Source: Bacteroidales bacterium (GTDB taxonomy: Bacteria > Bacteroidota > Bacteroidia > Bacteroidales > F082). Taken from it: DNA of 64,000 nucleotides. The notes below the pieces were generated by a model, which was not told the origin of the DNA, made no database searches, and saw nothing but the letters and a program-made list of their open reading frames with translations. The position numbers and the translations under genes were made by a program. The stretch spans positions 1 through 64,000 of the forward strand of contig JAKSMV010000018.1 in the NCBI GenBank assembly GCA_024400425.1. Reading direction: 5' to 3'. Position 1 is the stretch's first letter; each line of letters begins with the position of its first letter. Positions 34,203 through 43,874 of this stretch are shown piece by piece.

Positions 34203-35555
34203 ATGGGAGGACACAAAAAACAGCGTGACGGTTTCACTTCGAAACTGGGTGTCGTGGCGGCGGCTGCCGGCTCGGCAATCGGGTTGGGCAACATCTACCG
34301 TTTCCCTTGTGAGTTAGGCGAAAATGGCGGTGCTGCTTTCTTGTTGGTCTATTTGGGAATCGTGCTCTTGCTTGGTGTTCCAGTGATGCTCTCCGAACTT
34401 GTCATTGGGAGACGTTCGCAACGCAACGCCGTGGGTGCGTTCAAGAAACTGGCACCAAAATCTATTTGGCCTTTTGTCGGCTACATGGGTGTGTTGTGCG
34501 GATTCCTCATTTTTGCGTTCTATTCAACTGTGGCAGGTTGGACCTTAGAATATATCGTCAAGGCAGTGACCAACAGCTTCCAAGGCAAGGATTTGGCTGC
34601 AATCGAACAGGATTTTTCTGATTTCCATAACAACGGTTGGCGCAACGTGATTTGGCAAGGGGTCTTCATTTTCCTCACCGGTTTCGTCGTCTTCAGAGGT
34701 GTCCAAAACGGTATCGAGAAGTATTCGAAGGTCTTGATGCCTATGCTGTTGCTCATCCTTATTATTTTAGGCGTGCGCTCAATGTTGCTTCCTGGTGCCA
34801 AAGAAGGCTTGCTCTTCTTGTTCCATCCTGATTTCTCGAAGATTACGGGTGAGGTGCTTATCAGTGCATTGGGACAGGTGTTCTTCTCGCTTAGCGTTGG
34901 CATGGGAGCGCTCATCACTTACGGTTCGTATATCAAGAAAGACGATAATTTGGTTACCACATCTTTGTCGGTCACGCTTTCTGATACATTGGTCGCAGTT
35001 TTGGCTGGCATCGTCATTTTCCCAGCGGCTTTTTCGTTTGGCATCCAACCATCTTCTGGAATGGGATTGGTTTTCAATACTTTGCCTATGATTTTCAACC
35101 AGATGACGGGCGGCTATTTCTTCTGCATTATCTTCTTTGTGTTGTTGGCCATTGCTGCGCTCACTTCTACGATTTCGCTGTTGGAGGTTGCTGTGGCATA
35201 TCTCTCTGAAGAGCTTCATCTCAAGCGTCAAACGGCAACGGTGTTGGCTTGTATCGCAACGATGCTGCTTGGCACCTATTCATCACTGAGTCTTAAGCAA
35301 GGTTCGCCGTTCTACATCGCGGGGATGAGCTGTTTCGATCTTCTCGACTTTGTTACCTCCAAAGTGCTGCTGCCATTAGGTGGCTTGTTTATCGTCATTT
35401 TTGTGGGTTGGAAGTTGGGCAAGACCAAGTTCTTCGACGAAATCACCAATGAAGGAACGATAAAAGCCTCCTCGAAAAAGGTTTTGCTGTTCATTATCAG
35501 GTTTGTCGCTCCATTGGCTATCGCCTTGATTTTTGTGTCGGGTTTCATAAAATGA
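34203..35555 (+). CDS. Sodium-dependent transporter (NSS/SNF family)
   Basis: 450 residues from MGGHKKQRDGF; an earlier in-frame start overlaps the upp coding end and is less likely. About 11-12 TM helices of the LeuT fold. The hallmark of TM1 is GVVAAAAGSAIGLGNIYRFP (~16-35), followed by NGGAAFLLVYLGIVLLLGVP, and an Na+-site TM8-like segment FFVLLAIAALTSTISLLEVA. Bacterial members import amino acids or related amines with Na+. The specific substrate is unknown. It directly follows upp and precedes a helix-hairpin-helix gene by 6 nt. Confidence 0.93.
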   Translation: MGGHKKQRDGFTSKLGVVAAAAGSAIGLGNIYRFPCELGENGGAAFLLVYLGIVLLLGVPVMLSELVIGRRSQRNAVGAFKKLAPKSIWPFVGYMGVLCGFLIFAFYSTVAGWTLEYIVKAVTNSFQGKDLAAIEQDFSDFHNNGWRNVIWQGVFIFLTGFVVFRGVQNGIEKYSKVLMPMLLLILIILGVRSMLLPGAKEGLLFLFHPDFSKITGEVLISALGQVFFSLSVGMGALITYGSYIKKDDNLVTTSLSVTLSDTLVAVLAGIVIFPAAFSFGIQPSSGMGLVFNTLPMIFNQMTGGYFFCIIFFVLLAIAALTSTISLLEVAVAYLSEELHLKRQTATVLACIATMLLGTYSSLSLKQGSPFYIAGMSCFDLLDFVTSKVLLPLGGLFIVIFVGWKLGKTKFFDEITNEGTIKASSKKVLLFIIRFVAPLAIALIFVSGFIK

Positions 35556-35561
35556 TGGTTT

Positions 35562-36479
35562 ATGGAATGGCTTCGTAGGCTTCTCTCGTTTGGCAAAGGT
35601 GAACGCATTGCAGTATTCACGATTTTAGGCGTGATCCTGTTGTTGGTTGTGTTTTGCATCATTCGACCTTTTCGGCCTATGCCAAACGAATCAGCTATTC
35701 ATGATTTAGACTCGCTCTTGATGATGCGCGAAGCGGCTTTGAAGGAATTGCAAACGAAAGAAAATGAGAGAGCTACGCAAGTCAACGAACTGCATCCATT
35801 CCCTTTCAATCCGAATACGATGACGGAAGAGGAAGGACTTAGAATGGGTCTCTCAGACCGCCAAGTGCGGAATGTCATCAACTATCGCGAAAGTGGCGGC
35901 CATTTCTATTCAAAGAAAGACATGGGTAAGCTATATACCATCAGTGATTCTGATTTTGAGCAACTTGAGCCTTTTATCGTATTGCCTATCGCTAGTCGTG
36001 AGACGAGGATGAGCCGCGAACAAGCTATGTCGAAGGAGACGAAGAATGGCACCGAATCGGAAAAGACTGTAAAAAGGGAAATCCCGATTGTTGACCTCAA
36101 TGTGGTTGACTCTGCCACGCTTGTAGAATTGCCACAAATTGGTTCTTATACGGCAGGACGCATCGTTTCGTATCGCGAAAAGCTTGGCGGATTCATCAGT
36201 TTGGAGCAGCTTCGCGAAGTGAAGGGCATCGATTCGGCCCGTTACGAAGCGATATTCCCTTATTTGAGATTGGAAAATGCAGAAATCCATTTGCTTGATA
36301 TAAATCGTTCCGATTTTAAGACTTTGGTGAACCATCCTTATCTGAGCTACAATCAGGTGAAGGCTATCGTCAACCATCGCGAGAAGAAAGGCATGGTCAA
36401 GAATTGGGCACAACTGCAAACGGTAGTAGGGGAAAAGGAACCTATCAATCCATTGATTGAAAGATATTTGAAGTATTGA
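35562..36479 (+). CDS. ComEA-like protein with three helix-hairpin-helix domains
   Basis: 305 residues. One N-terminal TM helix (~18-36, VFTILGVILLLVVFCII) anchors it in the inner membrane. Three helix-hairpin-helix units of the ComEA type follow: PFNPNTMTEEEGLRMGLSDR ~75-125, DLNVVDSATLVELPQIGSYT ~180-235 and DINRSDFKTLVNHPYLSYNQ ~250-300. Such modules bind DNA without sequence specificity. Topology suggests a periplasmic, DNA-contacting protein, which in other bacteria takes part in DNA uptake; no other competence genes are seen here. It ends 5 nt before the next start. Confidence 0.85.
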   Translation: MEWLRRLLSFGKGERIAVFTILGVILLLVVFCIIRPFRPMPNESAIHDLDSLLMMREAALKELQTKENERATQVNELHPFPFNPNTMTEEEGLRMGLSDRQVRNVINYRESGGHFYSKKDMGKLYTISDSDFEQLEPFIVLPIASRETRMSREQAMSKETKNGTESEKTVKREIPIVDLNVVDSATLVELPQIGSYTAGRIVSYREKLGGFISLEQLREVKGIDSARYEAIFPYLRLENAEIHLLDINRSDFKTLVNHPYLSYNQVKAIVNHREKKGMVKNWAQLQTVVGEKEPINPLIERYLKY

Positions 36480-36484
36480 ATGCA

Positions 36485-37750
36485 ATGAAAAAATCACTTA
36501 TCATATTTCTGCTAGTTTTGTTGTTCGCGCTTCCATCGCGAGCGGCCTATCTGCTGATTCCGATGGACAACACGCAGACGAATCACCTGAAGGCATACGG
36601 TGTGGCCTATTGGGTGCTGCAGCGTGAGGTTGAAATCAGTTGGCTGCTCAACTACAAAGGCGGCTCATATCTGATTCCGTACCATGAAATGTTTGAGCGC
36701 GAATGCAAGATGCGCAATGTCTCGTATCAAGTCATCGCCGATGCCCAAGCCGATGCCATCTTGGCCGAAATCGCCGACCCTGGCGTCAACATGGACGAAA
36801 TGAAGTTGCAGAAGGTGCCGCGTGTTGCCGTATATGCACCGAAGAACAACCTGCCATGGGACGATGCCGTCACCTTGGTACTCACTTATGCCGAAATTCC
36901 ATACGATGTGGTTTATGACGACGAAGTACTGCAAGGCGTTTTGCCTACTTACGATTGGCTTCATCTTCATCATGAGGACTTTACGGGGCAATACGGAAAG
37001 TTCTGGGCGCGCTACCGCAACTATCCTTGGTATCAAGAAGATGTGGCTTTGCAGGAAGCAACTGCAAAGCGTTGGGGCTTCACTAAGGTGTCGCAACTGA
37101 AGTTGGCCGTGGCCAAGAAGATTCGCGAGTTTGTGGCAGGCGGCGGCTATATGTTCGCCATGTGCTCGGCTCCCGATAGTTTCGATGTGGCTTTGGCAGC
37201 CGATGGACTCGACATTTGCGACTATATGTTCGATGGCGACCCTATCCACGCTGGCGACCCAAAACGCCTCAACTATGATAACTGCTTCGCATTCACCGAT
37301 TTTTCGGTCTCGACCAATCCGCAGGAATATGAAATCTCCAATATCGATGTGACGCAAAGTCGCAGCCATTCTGTCAAAGAAGAAAACGACTATTTCCTGC
37401 TTTTCGACTTCTCTGCCAAGTGGGACCCTGTGTCAACCATGCTCACGCAGTGTCACGAGCGGCTGATAAAAGGTTTCATGGGGCAAAGCACCGCATTCGA
37501 CAAAAGGTATGTGAAGCCGTCGGTTGTGGTGTTGGGCGACAATGCCGCCTTTGGTGAAGACCGTTACATCCACGGCAACTTTGGCAATGGCTTCTGGACT
37601 TTCCTCGGTGGCCACGATCCCGAAGACTATCGGCACATTGTCGGTGATCCGCCCACCGAACTCGACATGTATCCCGACTCGCCAGGTTATCGCCTGATAC
37701 TGAATAATATCCTGTTTCCCGCAGCGAAGAAAAAGGAACAAAAGACGTGA
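36485..37750 (+). CDS. Exported protein of the family often labelled asparagine synthetase B
   Basis: 421 residues starting at ATG 36485 (MKKSLIIFLLV); an in-frame TTG 3 codons earlier overlaps the previous gene's stop and is unnecessary. Signal peptide cleaved near SRAA (~21). The rest is a soluble domain, beginning YLLIPMDNTQTNHLKAYGVA and containing YDWLHLHHEDFTGQYGKFW (~155-173), AGGGYMFAMCSAPDSFDVAL (~218-237) and FLGGHDPEDY. I recall close Bacteroidetes homologues annotated as asparagine synthetase B, but I see neither a class II glutaminase N-terminal Cys nor an AMP-binding P-loop; the cores look more like a class I amidotransferase/flavodoxin-like fold. Treat the annotation as unproven: a periplasmic protein of unknown reaction. 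Confidence 0.75.
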   Translation: MKKSLIIFLLVLLFALPSRAAYLLIPMDNTQTNHLKAYGVAYWVLQREVEISWLLNYKGGSYLIPYHEMFERECKMRNVSYQVIADAQADAILAEIADPGVNMDEMKLQKVPRVAVYAPKNNLPWDDAVTLVLTYAEIPYDVVYDDEVLQGVLPTYDWLHLHHEDFTGQYGKFWARYRNYPWYQEDVALQEATAKRWGFTKVSQLKLAVAKKIREFVAGGGYMFAMCSAPDSFDVALAADGLDICDYMFDGDPIHAGDPKRLNYDNCFAFTDFSVSTNPQEYEISNIDVTQSRSHSVKEENDYFLLFDFSAKWDPVSTMLTQCHERLIKGFMGQSTAFDKRYVKPSVVVLGDNAAFGEDRYIHGNFGNGFWTFLGGHDPEDYRHIVGDPPTELDMYPDSPGYRLILNNILFPAAKKKEQKT

Positions 37751-37757
37751 TTTTTTT

Positions 37758-38117
37758 ATGTCAGGAGAAAAATCAAGCATGATGAAGGAGAGCGAAACGA
37801 ATAAGATATCCATACGTTTTTATAACGACCGCGAAGTCAGGGCTGTGTGGGACGCAGGGAAACAGCAGTGGTTTTTCTCGGTGCTGGATGTCATTGGTGC
37901 CATCAATCAGCAAGATGACTATGCAAAGAATCGTAACTATTGGAAGTATCTGAAAACGAAACTCAAACGGGAACAACCCGAGTTGGTTAGTGCCACTAAC
38001 CAACTGAAGTTGAGGGCTGCGGATGGCAAAAGATATGCCACCGATACGCTCAATGCCGATGGCGTTGCTCAATTGGCAAGAAGCATCAACAATGTTAGGG
38101 CAATCCAATTCCTTTGA
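37758..38117 (+). pseudogene. Bro-N domain protein, truncated (copy 1)
   Basis: Encodes 119 residues: IRFYNDREVRAVWDAGKQQW, FFSVLDVIGAINQ, then RNYWKYLKTKLKREQPELVS, ATNQLKLRAADGKRYATDTL. This is the Bro-N/phage-antirepressor-type domain common in small Bacteroidetes mobile-associated proteins. The frame stops at 38117 just where homologues continue; the next frame carries 25 codons more (IPLTDDINSREIFMKGIDYS to 38197), so a frameshift or deletion is likely. Related remnants are at 56619-56798 and 57220-57564. It follows the upstream gene by 7 nt. Confidence 0.65.
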
Positions 38118-38309
38118 CTGACGACATCAATAGCCGCGAGATATTCATGAAAGGCATTGATTATTCGTATTATTACGAGCAGGCTGATGAAGCATGAAAT
38201 GCGACTTAGATTCTTGCTAACACAAAAATCTATTGAAATTTATGTTGCTCACTATTGATTAAATTCCTATTTTTGACCCCTTATTAAGAAAACATCAAAC
38301 TTATAACCT
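38118..38309 (+). other. Gap with Bro-N-frame remnant and protease promoter
   Basis: The first ~80 nt keep an open frame in another register, ending TGA near 38197. The remainder is AT-rich leader containing the promoter of the first C10 protease. Confidence 0.5.
38245..38275 (+). promoter_or_regulatory. Promoter for the first C10 protease
   Basis: TTG at 38245-38247, 20-nt spacer, TATTTTTG at 38268-38275; ATG at 38310. Confidence 0.6.
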
Positions 38310-41300
38310 ATGAAAAGACATTTACTCTTCTTGACCATCGCCCTTTTGGGTGTGAGCATAGCTCAGGCAAAACCTGTCGATGTTGCTAAGGCTCAACGTC
38401 TTGCAACAAGTTTTGCAAAACATCATTCTGGATTTTCGAGGTCGGCTGACGAAGCCGTCTTGTCGTTTACGCTTCGCGGTACCAACGGCATGGCAACAAT
38501 GTATGCTTTTAATGTTGACAACGGTTTTGTCATCGTTGCAGCCGATGATTGTGTTCGTCCTGTCTTGGGTTATTCCAACGAAGGTCGCTTCGACATCAAC
38601 AATGCATCTGATGGCTTGCTTTATATGCTTGATGAGCTTTCGCAAAGCATCGCTTCGGCAATCTCAAGAGGCCAGAAACCTTCGAATGATGTCGCCATCC
38701 AGTGGGAAAACCTTGAAGAAAATGGTATCATGAATTCGCATCGTGGTGTGTCTGTCGTGGAACCTCTTATCAAAACGAAATGGAACCAAGATGCACCTTA
38801 TAATATGTATGTGCCTTCGGGTTGCCCAACGGGCTGCGTTGCTACAGCCATGGCTCAGATCATGAAATATTGGGAGTGGCCACTGAAAGGTACGGGCGAG
38901 CATAGCTATATTTGCCCTCCTTATGGCGAACAGTATGCCAATTTCGGAGAGACGACTTACGACTGGGCCAACATGACCTTGACTTACGGCAACCAATCGA
39001 CCCCCGAAGAACGTGAGGCAGTGGCAGTCTTGATGCGTCATTGCGGTGTGGCCGTGGATATGGCGTATGAGACAGACGGTAGCGGAGCCTTTTCGGGTGA
39101 TGTGCCTGCAGCAGTGAGTAACTATTTCTCATATTCAGAGCATACTTCCTATATCAATCGTGCTCATACCCCTGAAGATTGGGCTTTGTTGTTGAAGTCG
39201 AATCTCAACCAAAATCTGCCTATCTATTACTCAGGCCAAAGTGCAGAAGGCGGTGGCCATGCCTTCGTTTGCGACGGCTACGATGAAGATGGTCTCTTCC
39301 ATTTCAATTTTGGATGGGGTGGAGCTTTAAATGCTTTTCTTGACATTGAAACTGAAGATTTTGAATATTCAGGATATCAGGCAATTGTATGTGATTTCGT
39401 TCCAGACTATCTTTTTGAACAAATGCCTTCAGCTCCTGAATCGCTCGAAATCAGCATTGATGGCGATGTGTCGCTTGTCGGTCATCTCAGTTGGGTGAAT
39501 CCAACAAATACGGTCAATGGCGTGCCTATGACCGAGTTCGACAAGATTTTGGTTCGCCGCAATGGAAAGATTGTGGCTGAGTTGAACGGCGCTCCTGGTC
39601 AAGCTATGACCTACGATGACGAAGTGCCTTTCTTCGACCAATTTGACTATAGCGTTTGCGCTGTGAAGAACGACCTTTATGGTCGCGAAGTGCAGGCCTC
39701 GGCTGTCTTCGGCCCCTATTGCGAGTGGACTGTCCTCATGACATCGGCTGATTTCCACGGCTGGCGTGGCGGCGGTATCACGGTGCAGAATGCTGCTGGT
39801 ACCTATATCGACTTCCTGACCACGACAACCTCGTCGGCTCAGATGCAGCATTTCCAGATGGCTTTGGGCAACAACAACCTCTATTGGACCGAACCTGAAT
39901 CGAGCATTTCGAATCTTACTTTCAAGGTGAAAGACTCACAAAATCAAGTGGTTTATGAATACAATGGCCCTTCTTCGGGACTTGAGGCTGGATTGCTTCG
40001 TACGCTCAACAACAGCTGCGGCAACGAAAATGCTTGTGAGGCACCAACCAACCTGTCAGCTTCATTAGACCCTGATAATCACAGCAATGTGCGTTTGACT
40101 TGGGAATCGAACCATCAGCCGGAATTTGGCTACTGCATCTATCGCGATGGCTATCTCTTCAACATGTCGCATGATACTGAATATGTAGATTACAATACAG
40201 AAATCGGTGGTCACAATTATTATGTTACCGCCCTTTGCAGTGGTGGCGAAACCGAGAAATCCAATGAGTATAGCGTCACGGTTGGCGATGGTTGCGACGC
40301 TCCTCTCGACTTGTACTATCAGTATCTCTCATCAGGTAAGATTCAGATTCATTGGGCGAGACCTGACAATGAGAATGTGAAAGGCTACACAGTGTGGCGT
40401 AAGACCTTGGATACTCCTTATAAACGTGTAAAACTTTGCACTGCAAACAATTACAAGGATAATGGCGTTCAAGAAGGTGTTGTGTATCAATATGCAGTGA
40501 CGGCCACCTATGAAGTTCCTGAAAACTGCACTTCGGGTTATGCCAACGACTTGTTCAATCCAGTCCAGTTCTTCCTTAACGTAGATTGGAACACGCAAGT
40601 CGGTTCGTTGGTTGTCCGTGCCGATGATGTGGCCACTTTGACGTGGCAACCTGTTTATGGCGTGGCAACCTATAGTATTCTCCGTGATGGACAAGAAATT
40701 GCCACTGTCGATTACGCTTGCCGTTATGTTGATGAAAACGTGGCAATAGGGGAGACCTATTGCTACAAAGTTGTGGCTAACGGAAATTCAACCAACGAAG
40801 TCTGCGTCAAGATTGGCAATGAGTTGCCATGCACCGAACCCACCAATTTGGCTGGTGTTATTGAAGGCAACGTAGCTCACATCACGTGGAATGCACCTGC
40901 CGACCGCGAGCCTAATTATTATAAGGTGACACGCATCAACCATGCTGCTGAAGATGCTACTGATGAGTTTGAAGTGTCGGAAAACTATTATGACGATGTC
41001 GAACTTCCAACTGAGGGCATCGACCGCAGCTATTCGGTGAAAGCTGTTTATGACGATTGCGAATCGGAATATGCCTTGACTGCTGATGGACAAGCCTCAG
41101 TGCGCCTCGTTAACATGGGAGTCAACGAAATGGATAACGCTTTCAGAGTCTATCCTAACCCGACCGATGGCCAAATCGTGGTGGAAACAGAAGCCGCTCA
41201 AGTGGCCATTTACAATATGATGGGCCAAATTGTTGAAGAAAAGGATACCGAAAATGGCGTTGCAGTCTTTGACTTAGGCCGACTGAGCAATGGAATCTAT

Positions 41301-41345
41301 TTCATCAAAGTTGGAAACAGCACTCAGAAGGTCGTTAAAATTTAA
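38310..41345 (+). CDS. C10 (streptopain-type) cysteine protease with Ig/Fn3-like repeats and T9SS tail, copy A
   Basis: 1011 residues. Signal peptide to ~20 (SIAQA), propeptide of the Spi/C10 type (~21-150, with GFVIVAADDCVRPVLGYS), then the papain-fold catalytic domain with nucleophile C176 (PTGCVATAMAQIMKYW), H317 (EGGGHAFVCDGY) and the N/W region HFNFGWGG (~332-339). From ~370 come repeated beta-sandwich modules (SLEISIDGDVSLVGHLSWVN; NLSASLDPDNHSNVRLTWES; LDLYYQYLSSGKIQIHWARP; TNLAGVIEGNVAHITWNAP), about four or five Fn3-like units. The last ~75 residues are a T9SS sorting domain (FRVYPNPTDGQIVVETE, NGIYFIKVGNSTQKVVKI). A secreted, self-activating protease likely fixed at the cell surface. 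Own promoter; 80 nt to the next copy. Confidence 0.93.
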   Translation: MKRHLLFLTIALLGVSIAQAKPVDVAKAQRLATSFAKHHSGFSRSADEAVLSFTLRGTNGMATMYAFNVDNGFVIVAADDCVRPVLGYSNEGRFDINNASDGLLYMLDELSQSIASAISRGQKPSNDVAIQWENLEENGIMNSHRGVSVVEPLIKTKWNQDAPYNMYVPSGCPTGCVATAMAQIMKYWEWPLKGTGEHSYICPPYGEQYANFGETTYDWANMTLTYGNQSTPEEREAVAVLMRHCGVAVDMAYETDGSGAFSGDVPAAVSNYFSYSEHTSYINRAHTPEDWALLLKSNLNQNLPIYYSGQSAEGGGHAFVCDGYDEDGLFHFNFGWGGALNAFLDIETEDFEYSGYQAIVCDFVPDYLFEQMPSAPESLEISIDGDVSLVGHLSWVNPTNTVNGVPMTEFDKILVRRNGKIVAELNGAPGQAMTYDDEVPFFDQFDYSVCAVKNDLYGREVQASAVFGPYCEWTVLMTSADFHGWRGGGITVQNAAGTYIDFLTTTTSSAQMQHFQMALGNNNLYWTEPESSISNLTFKVKDSQNQVVYEYNGPSSGLEAGLLRTLNNSCGNENACEAPTNLSASLDPDNHSNVRLTWESNHQPEFGYCIYRDGYLFNMSHDTEYVDYNTEIGGHNYYVTALCSGGETEKSNEYSVTVGDGCDAPLDLYYQYLSSGKIQIHWARPDNENVKGYTVWRKTLDTPYKRVKLCTANNYKDNGVQEGVVYQYAVTATYEVPENCTSGYANDLFNPVQFFLNVDWNTQVGSLVVRADDVATLTWQPVYGVATYSILRDGQEIATVDYACRYVDENVAIGETYCYKVVANGNSTNEVCVKIGNELPCTEPTNLAGVIEGNVAHITWNAPADREPNYYKVTRINHAAEDATDEFEVSENYYDDVELPTEGIDRSYSVKAVYDDCESEYALTADGQASVRLVNMGVNEMDNAFRVYPNPTDGQIVVETEAAQVAIYNMMGQIVEEKDTENGVAVFDLGRLSNGIYFIKVGNSTQKVVKI

Positions 41346-41377
41346 TTGACGCAGTTGGGATATTTACTTTATCTTTG
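41346..41377 (+). promoter_or_regulatory. Promoter for the second C10 protease
   Basis: TTG at 41346-41348 directly after the first protease's stop, 21-nt spacer, TATCTTTG at 41370-41377; ATG at 41426. Confidence 0.55.
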
Positions 41378-41425
41378 CGCCTTCAATAAACGATAATTAA
41401 CCTATTTTTAATCAATAATTACTCA

Positions 41426-43705
41426 ATGAAAAAGTCATTATTTCTTGTGGTAGCATTGGCTTTGTTTGCCGTGCAAGCCATCGCATCGCCAGTCAGCGTG
41501 AATCGCGCTGCCCAAATCGGCTTGAAGTTTGCCCAAAGCAACATGGCTTCAGCCCGTCAGATTTCTGGCTTGAACCTTGCCTACACCCAGCTCGAAAACG
41601 GAACGCCAACTCTCTATGTCTTTGACTATGAAGGTGGTTTCGTGCTTGTCTCTGCTGACGATGTGGCTCAACCTATCCTCGGTTTCTCCGAAGAGGGCAG
41701 TTTCGATTATGACAATATCCCTGATGGCCTGAACTATTACATAGGCCATTATGCCCGTCAGATTGCATACGCTATCGAAAACGGGATGGTTGCTGACGAA
41801 GAAACCGTCGCACAATGGAAACATGTTGAAAACGATGGTTTTACGCATGACAACCGCGGCACTCGCGATGCTGGTCCATTCATTACCTTGAACTGGAACC
41901 AAGATAACCCTTACAACCGCCTTTGCCCTGCACATAACTATGGTCCTGGCGGACACGTTTATGTGGGTTGTGCAGCCGATGCTATGGCAATGGTGATGAA
42001 ATTCTGGAATTGGCCTGACCATGGTAGTGGCAGCTACAGCTACACTCCACAAGGTTTCCCTCAACAGTCAGCCGATTTCGAGAACACCTATTACGATTGG
42101 AACAACATGCCTAATTCCATTTCCAATGGTTCGCCAGCAGTCCAGATCGAAGCTATCGCCCGTCTGATGTGGCATTGCGGTATTTCCATCGATATGCAGT
42201 ATGGCTATGATGGTTCAGGCGCTTATTCGGAAGATGTGCCTGATGCCATCAAGAAATATTTCCGCTATTGCGATGCTGCTACTCTCGAAAACCGTGACGA
42301 TTATACGAAGACTGAATGGGAAGACATGCTGATCGAATCGTTTGACGAAGGTTTCCCTGTTTATTATGCTGCAGCTGAAGCTGATGGTGGTGGCCATGCT
42401 TTCGTTTGTGATGGTTATCGCAGCAGCGACCGCAAGATGCGTTTCAACTGGGGCTGGAGCGGCTATGGCAATGGCTATTTCGCTATCGATGCCTTGAATG
42501 CTCCTGGCTATCATTTCAATTACTATCAACGCGCTGTTTTCGACTTCTTGCCAGATTACGTCTATGAAGCTCTGCTTCCTGCCGTTGACATGGAAATCGT
42601 TGCCGAAAACGCCAACTCCAAGAAGGGTGTCATCAGCTGGACTAACCCAACTACCACTTTGATAGGTAATCCAATCGCAAGCATCGACCAAGTCGTGGTG
42701 CTTCGTAATGGTGAACAAGTGTTTAGCCAAAGCAATGTCGCTCCTGGTGAACCGATGCAATTTGAAGATGAAGTCGCCAACTATGACTGCTATACCTACA
42801 GCCTGTATTTCGTCAGCAATGGCATCAAGGGCCGTTTCTCCACTGCAAAATACCAATATGGTCCAACTTGCACATGGAAACTCGTCGGTCAGACTTCCAA
42901 CTTCCAAGGCTGGAATGGCGGCAAGGTTCAGATTTACAATGCCTACAATAACCTTATTGACGAGATTACCATGACTTCAACAACTCCAGTCAGCAAGCAG
43001 ATAGCCATGCCTGAAGGTAACGTTACCTTCAAATGGGTGGCTCCGGCTAGCAATGTAAGCAATTTGACCATCACCATCAAGAATTCGTCCAACCAAAGCG
43101 TTTACAACTACACGGGCGGTTCGAACAACGTTCCTGCAACGCTCTACACGGGCAGCAACGATTGTGCTGGTTGCTTGCCTCCAACTGAGTTCAATGCTGA
43201 ATACATGTATGATGCTGGTGCCTTTGGCGCACTGCTGACATGGAGCTATGATGAAGACCCTCAGTCGTTTAAGGTGTATCGTAGCAATGATGGCGTGGAT
43301 TATGAATGTGTTGCCACTGTTGATAAGACCGAACGCCAATATTTCGACGAAGTTGAAGCTGGCACCTATTATTATAAGGTAACTGCTTATCGTAGCTATT
43401 GCGAATCAACTCCAGCATGGGATGCAAACGACAAGGATTTCGTCATGATTGAAGTCACGTCGGTTAATGAAGAAGGCGAAAGCATGAGCGTGTATCCAAA
43501 CCCAGCCAACACCACAATGAGCGTTGCTGCTCAGGGTTTAAGCCAAGTCACCATCTTCAACGTGATGGGCCAAGTGGTTTACAGCGAGAATTGCAGCGCT
43601 GACGGCATCGTCATCAACACTTCGAGCTTCGTTTCGGGTGTTTACACCATCAGCATCAAGAGTGCTTGCGGAACTGTTTCACGCCGCTTCACTGTGATGC
43701 ACTAA
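41426..43705 (+). CDS. C10 cysteine protease with T9SS tail, copy B
   Basis: 759 residues, same plan as copy A but with fewer Fn3-like units (about two, ~385-560 and ~585-680). Signal peptide to residue ~20 (VQAIA), propeptide with GFVLVSADDVAQPILGFS, catalytic C182 in VGCAADAMAMVMKFWNWP, H324 in DGGGHAFVCDGY, and RFNWGWSG (~339-346). The two residues after the nucleophile differ from the usual GCVATA (here GCAADA), which may alter specificity. T9SS domain at the end (MSVYPNPANTTMSVAAQG, VSGVYTISIKSA). It has its own promoter and a terminator 34 nt after the stop, so the three proteases are probably separate transcripts. Confidence 0.93.
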   Translation: MKKSLFLVVALALFAVQAIASPVSVNRAAQIGLKFAQSNMASARQISGLNLAYTQLENGTPTLYVFDYEGGFVLVSADDVAQPILGFSEEGSFDYDNIPDGLNYYIGHYARQIAYAIENGMVADEETVAQWKHVENDGFTHDNRGTRDAGPFITLNWNQDNPYNRLCPAHNYGPGGHVYVGCAADAMAMVMKFWNWPDHGSGSYSYTPQGFPQQSADFENTYYDWNNMPNSISNGSPAVQIEAIARLMWHCGISIDMQYGYDGSGAYSEDVPDAIKKYFRYCDAATLENRDDYTKTEWEDMLIESFDEGFPVYYAAAEADGGGHAFVCDGYRSSDRKMRFNWGWSGYGNGYFAIDALNAPGYHFNYYQRAVFDFLPDYVYEALLPAVDMEIVAENANSKKGVISWTNPTTTLIGNPIASIDQVVVLRNGEQVFSQSNVAPGEPMQFEDEVANYDCYTYSLYFVSNGIKGRFSTAKYQYGPTCTWKLVGQTSNFQGWNGGKVQIYNAYNNLIDEITMTSTTPVSKQIAMPEGNVTFKWVAPASNVSNLTITIKNSSNQSVYNYTGGSNNVPATLYTGSNDCAGCLPPTEFNAEYMYDAGAFGALLTWSYDEDPQSFKVYRSNDGVDYECVATVDKTERQYFDEVEAGTYYYKVTAYRSYCESTPAWDANDKDFVMIEVTSVNEEGESMSVYPNPANTTMSVAAQGLSQVTIFNVMGQVVYSENCSADGIVINTSSFVSGVYTISIKSACGTVSRRFTVMH

Positions 43706-43738
43706 TCATTTTCGGAATTTACGATTCCCAATATCGAA

Positions 43739-43771
43739 CAAGAGGCCGACAAAATCGGTCTCTTGTTGTTT
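43739..43771 (+). terminator. Terminator after C10 protease B
   Basis: Stem CAAGAGGCCGA / TCGGTCTCTTG (11 bp, one G-T pair) with loop CAAAA, followed by TTGTTTT. Confidence 0.85.
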
Positions 43772-43818
43772 TGTATTACTGATTTTCGCATTTTTTCGGG
43801 TTTTTCCATATTTTTTCC

Positions 43819-43826
43819 TATTTTTG
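43819..43826 (+). promoter_or_regulatory. -7 box for the third C10 protease
   Basis: TATTTTTG 48 nt before the ATG at 43875. The T-rich sequence upstream holds no single clear -33 TTTG. It supports the start at 43875 and not the longer frame at 43824. Confidence 0.5.
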
Positions 43827-43874
43827 CAAACTTTAATCTTTGGAAAAATCTATCAAATCATCAAATTTATCAAA

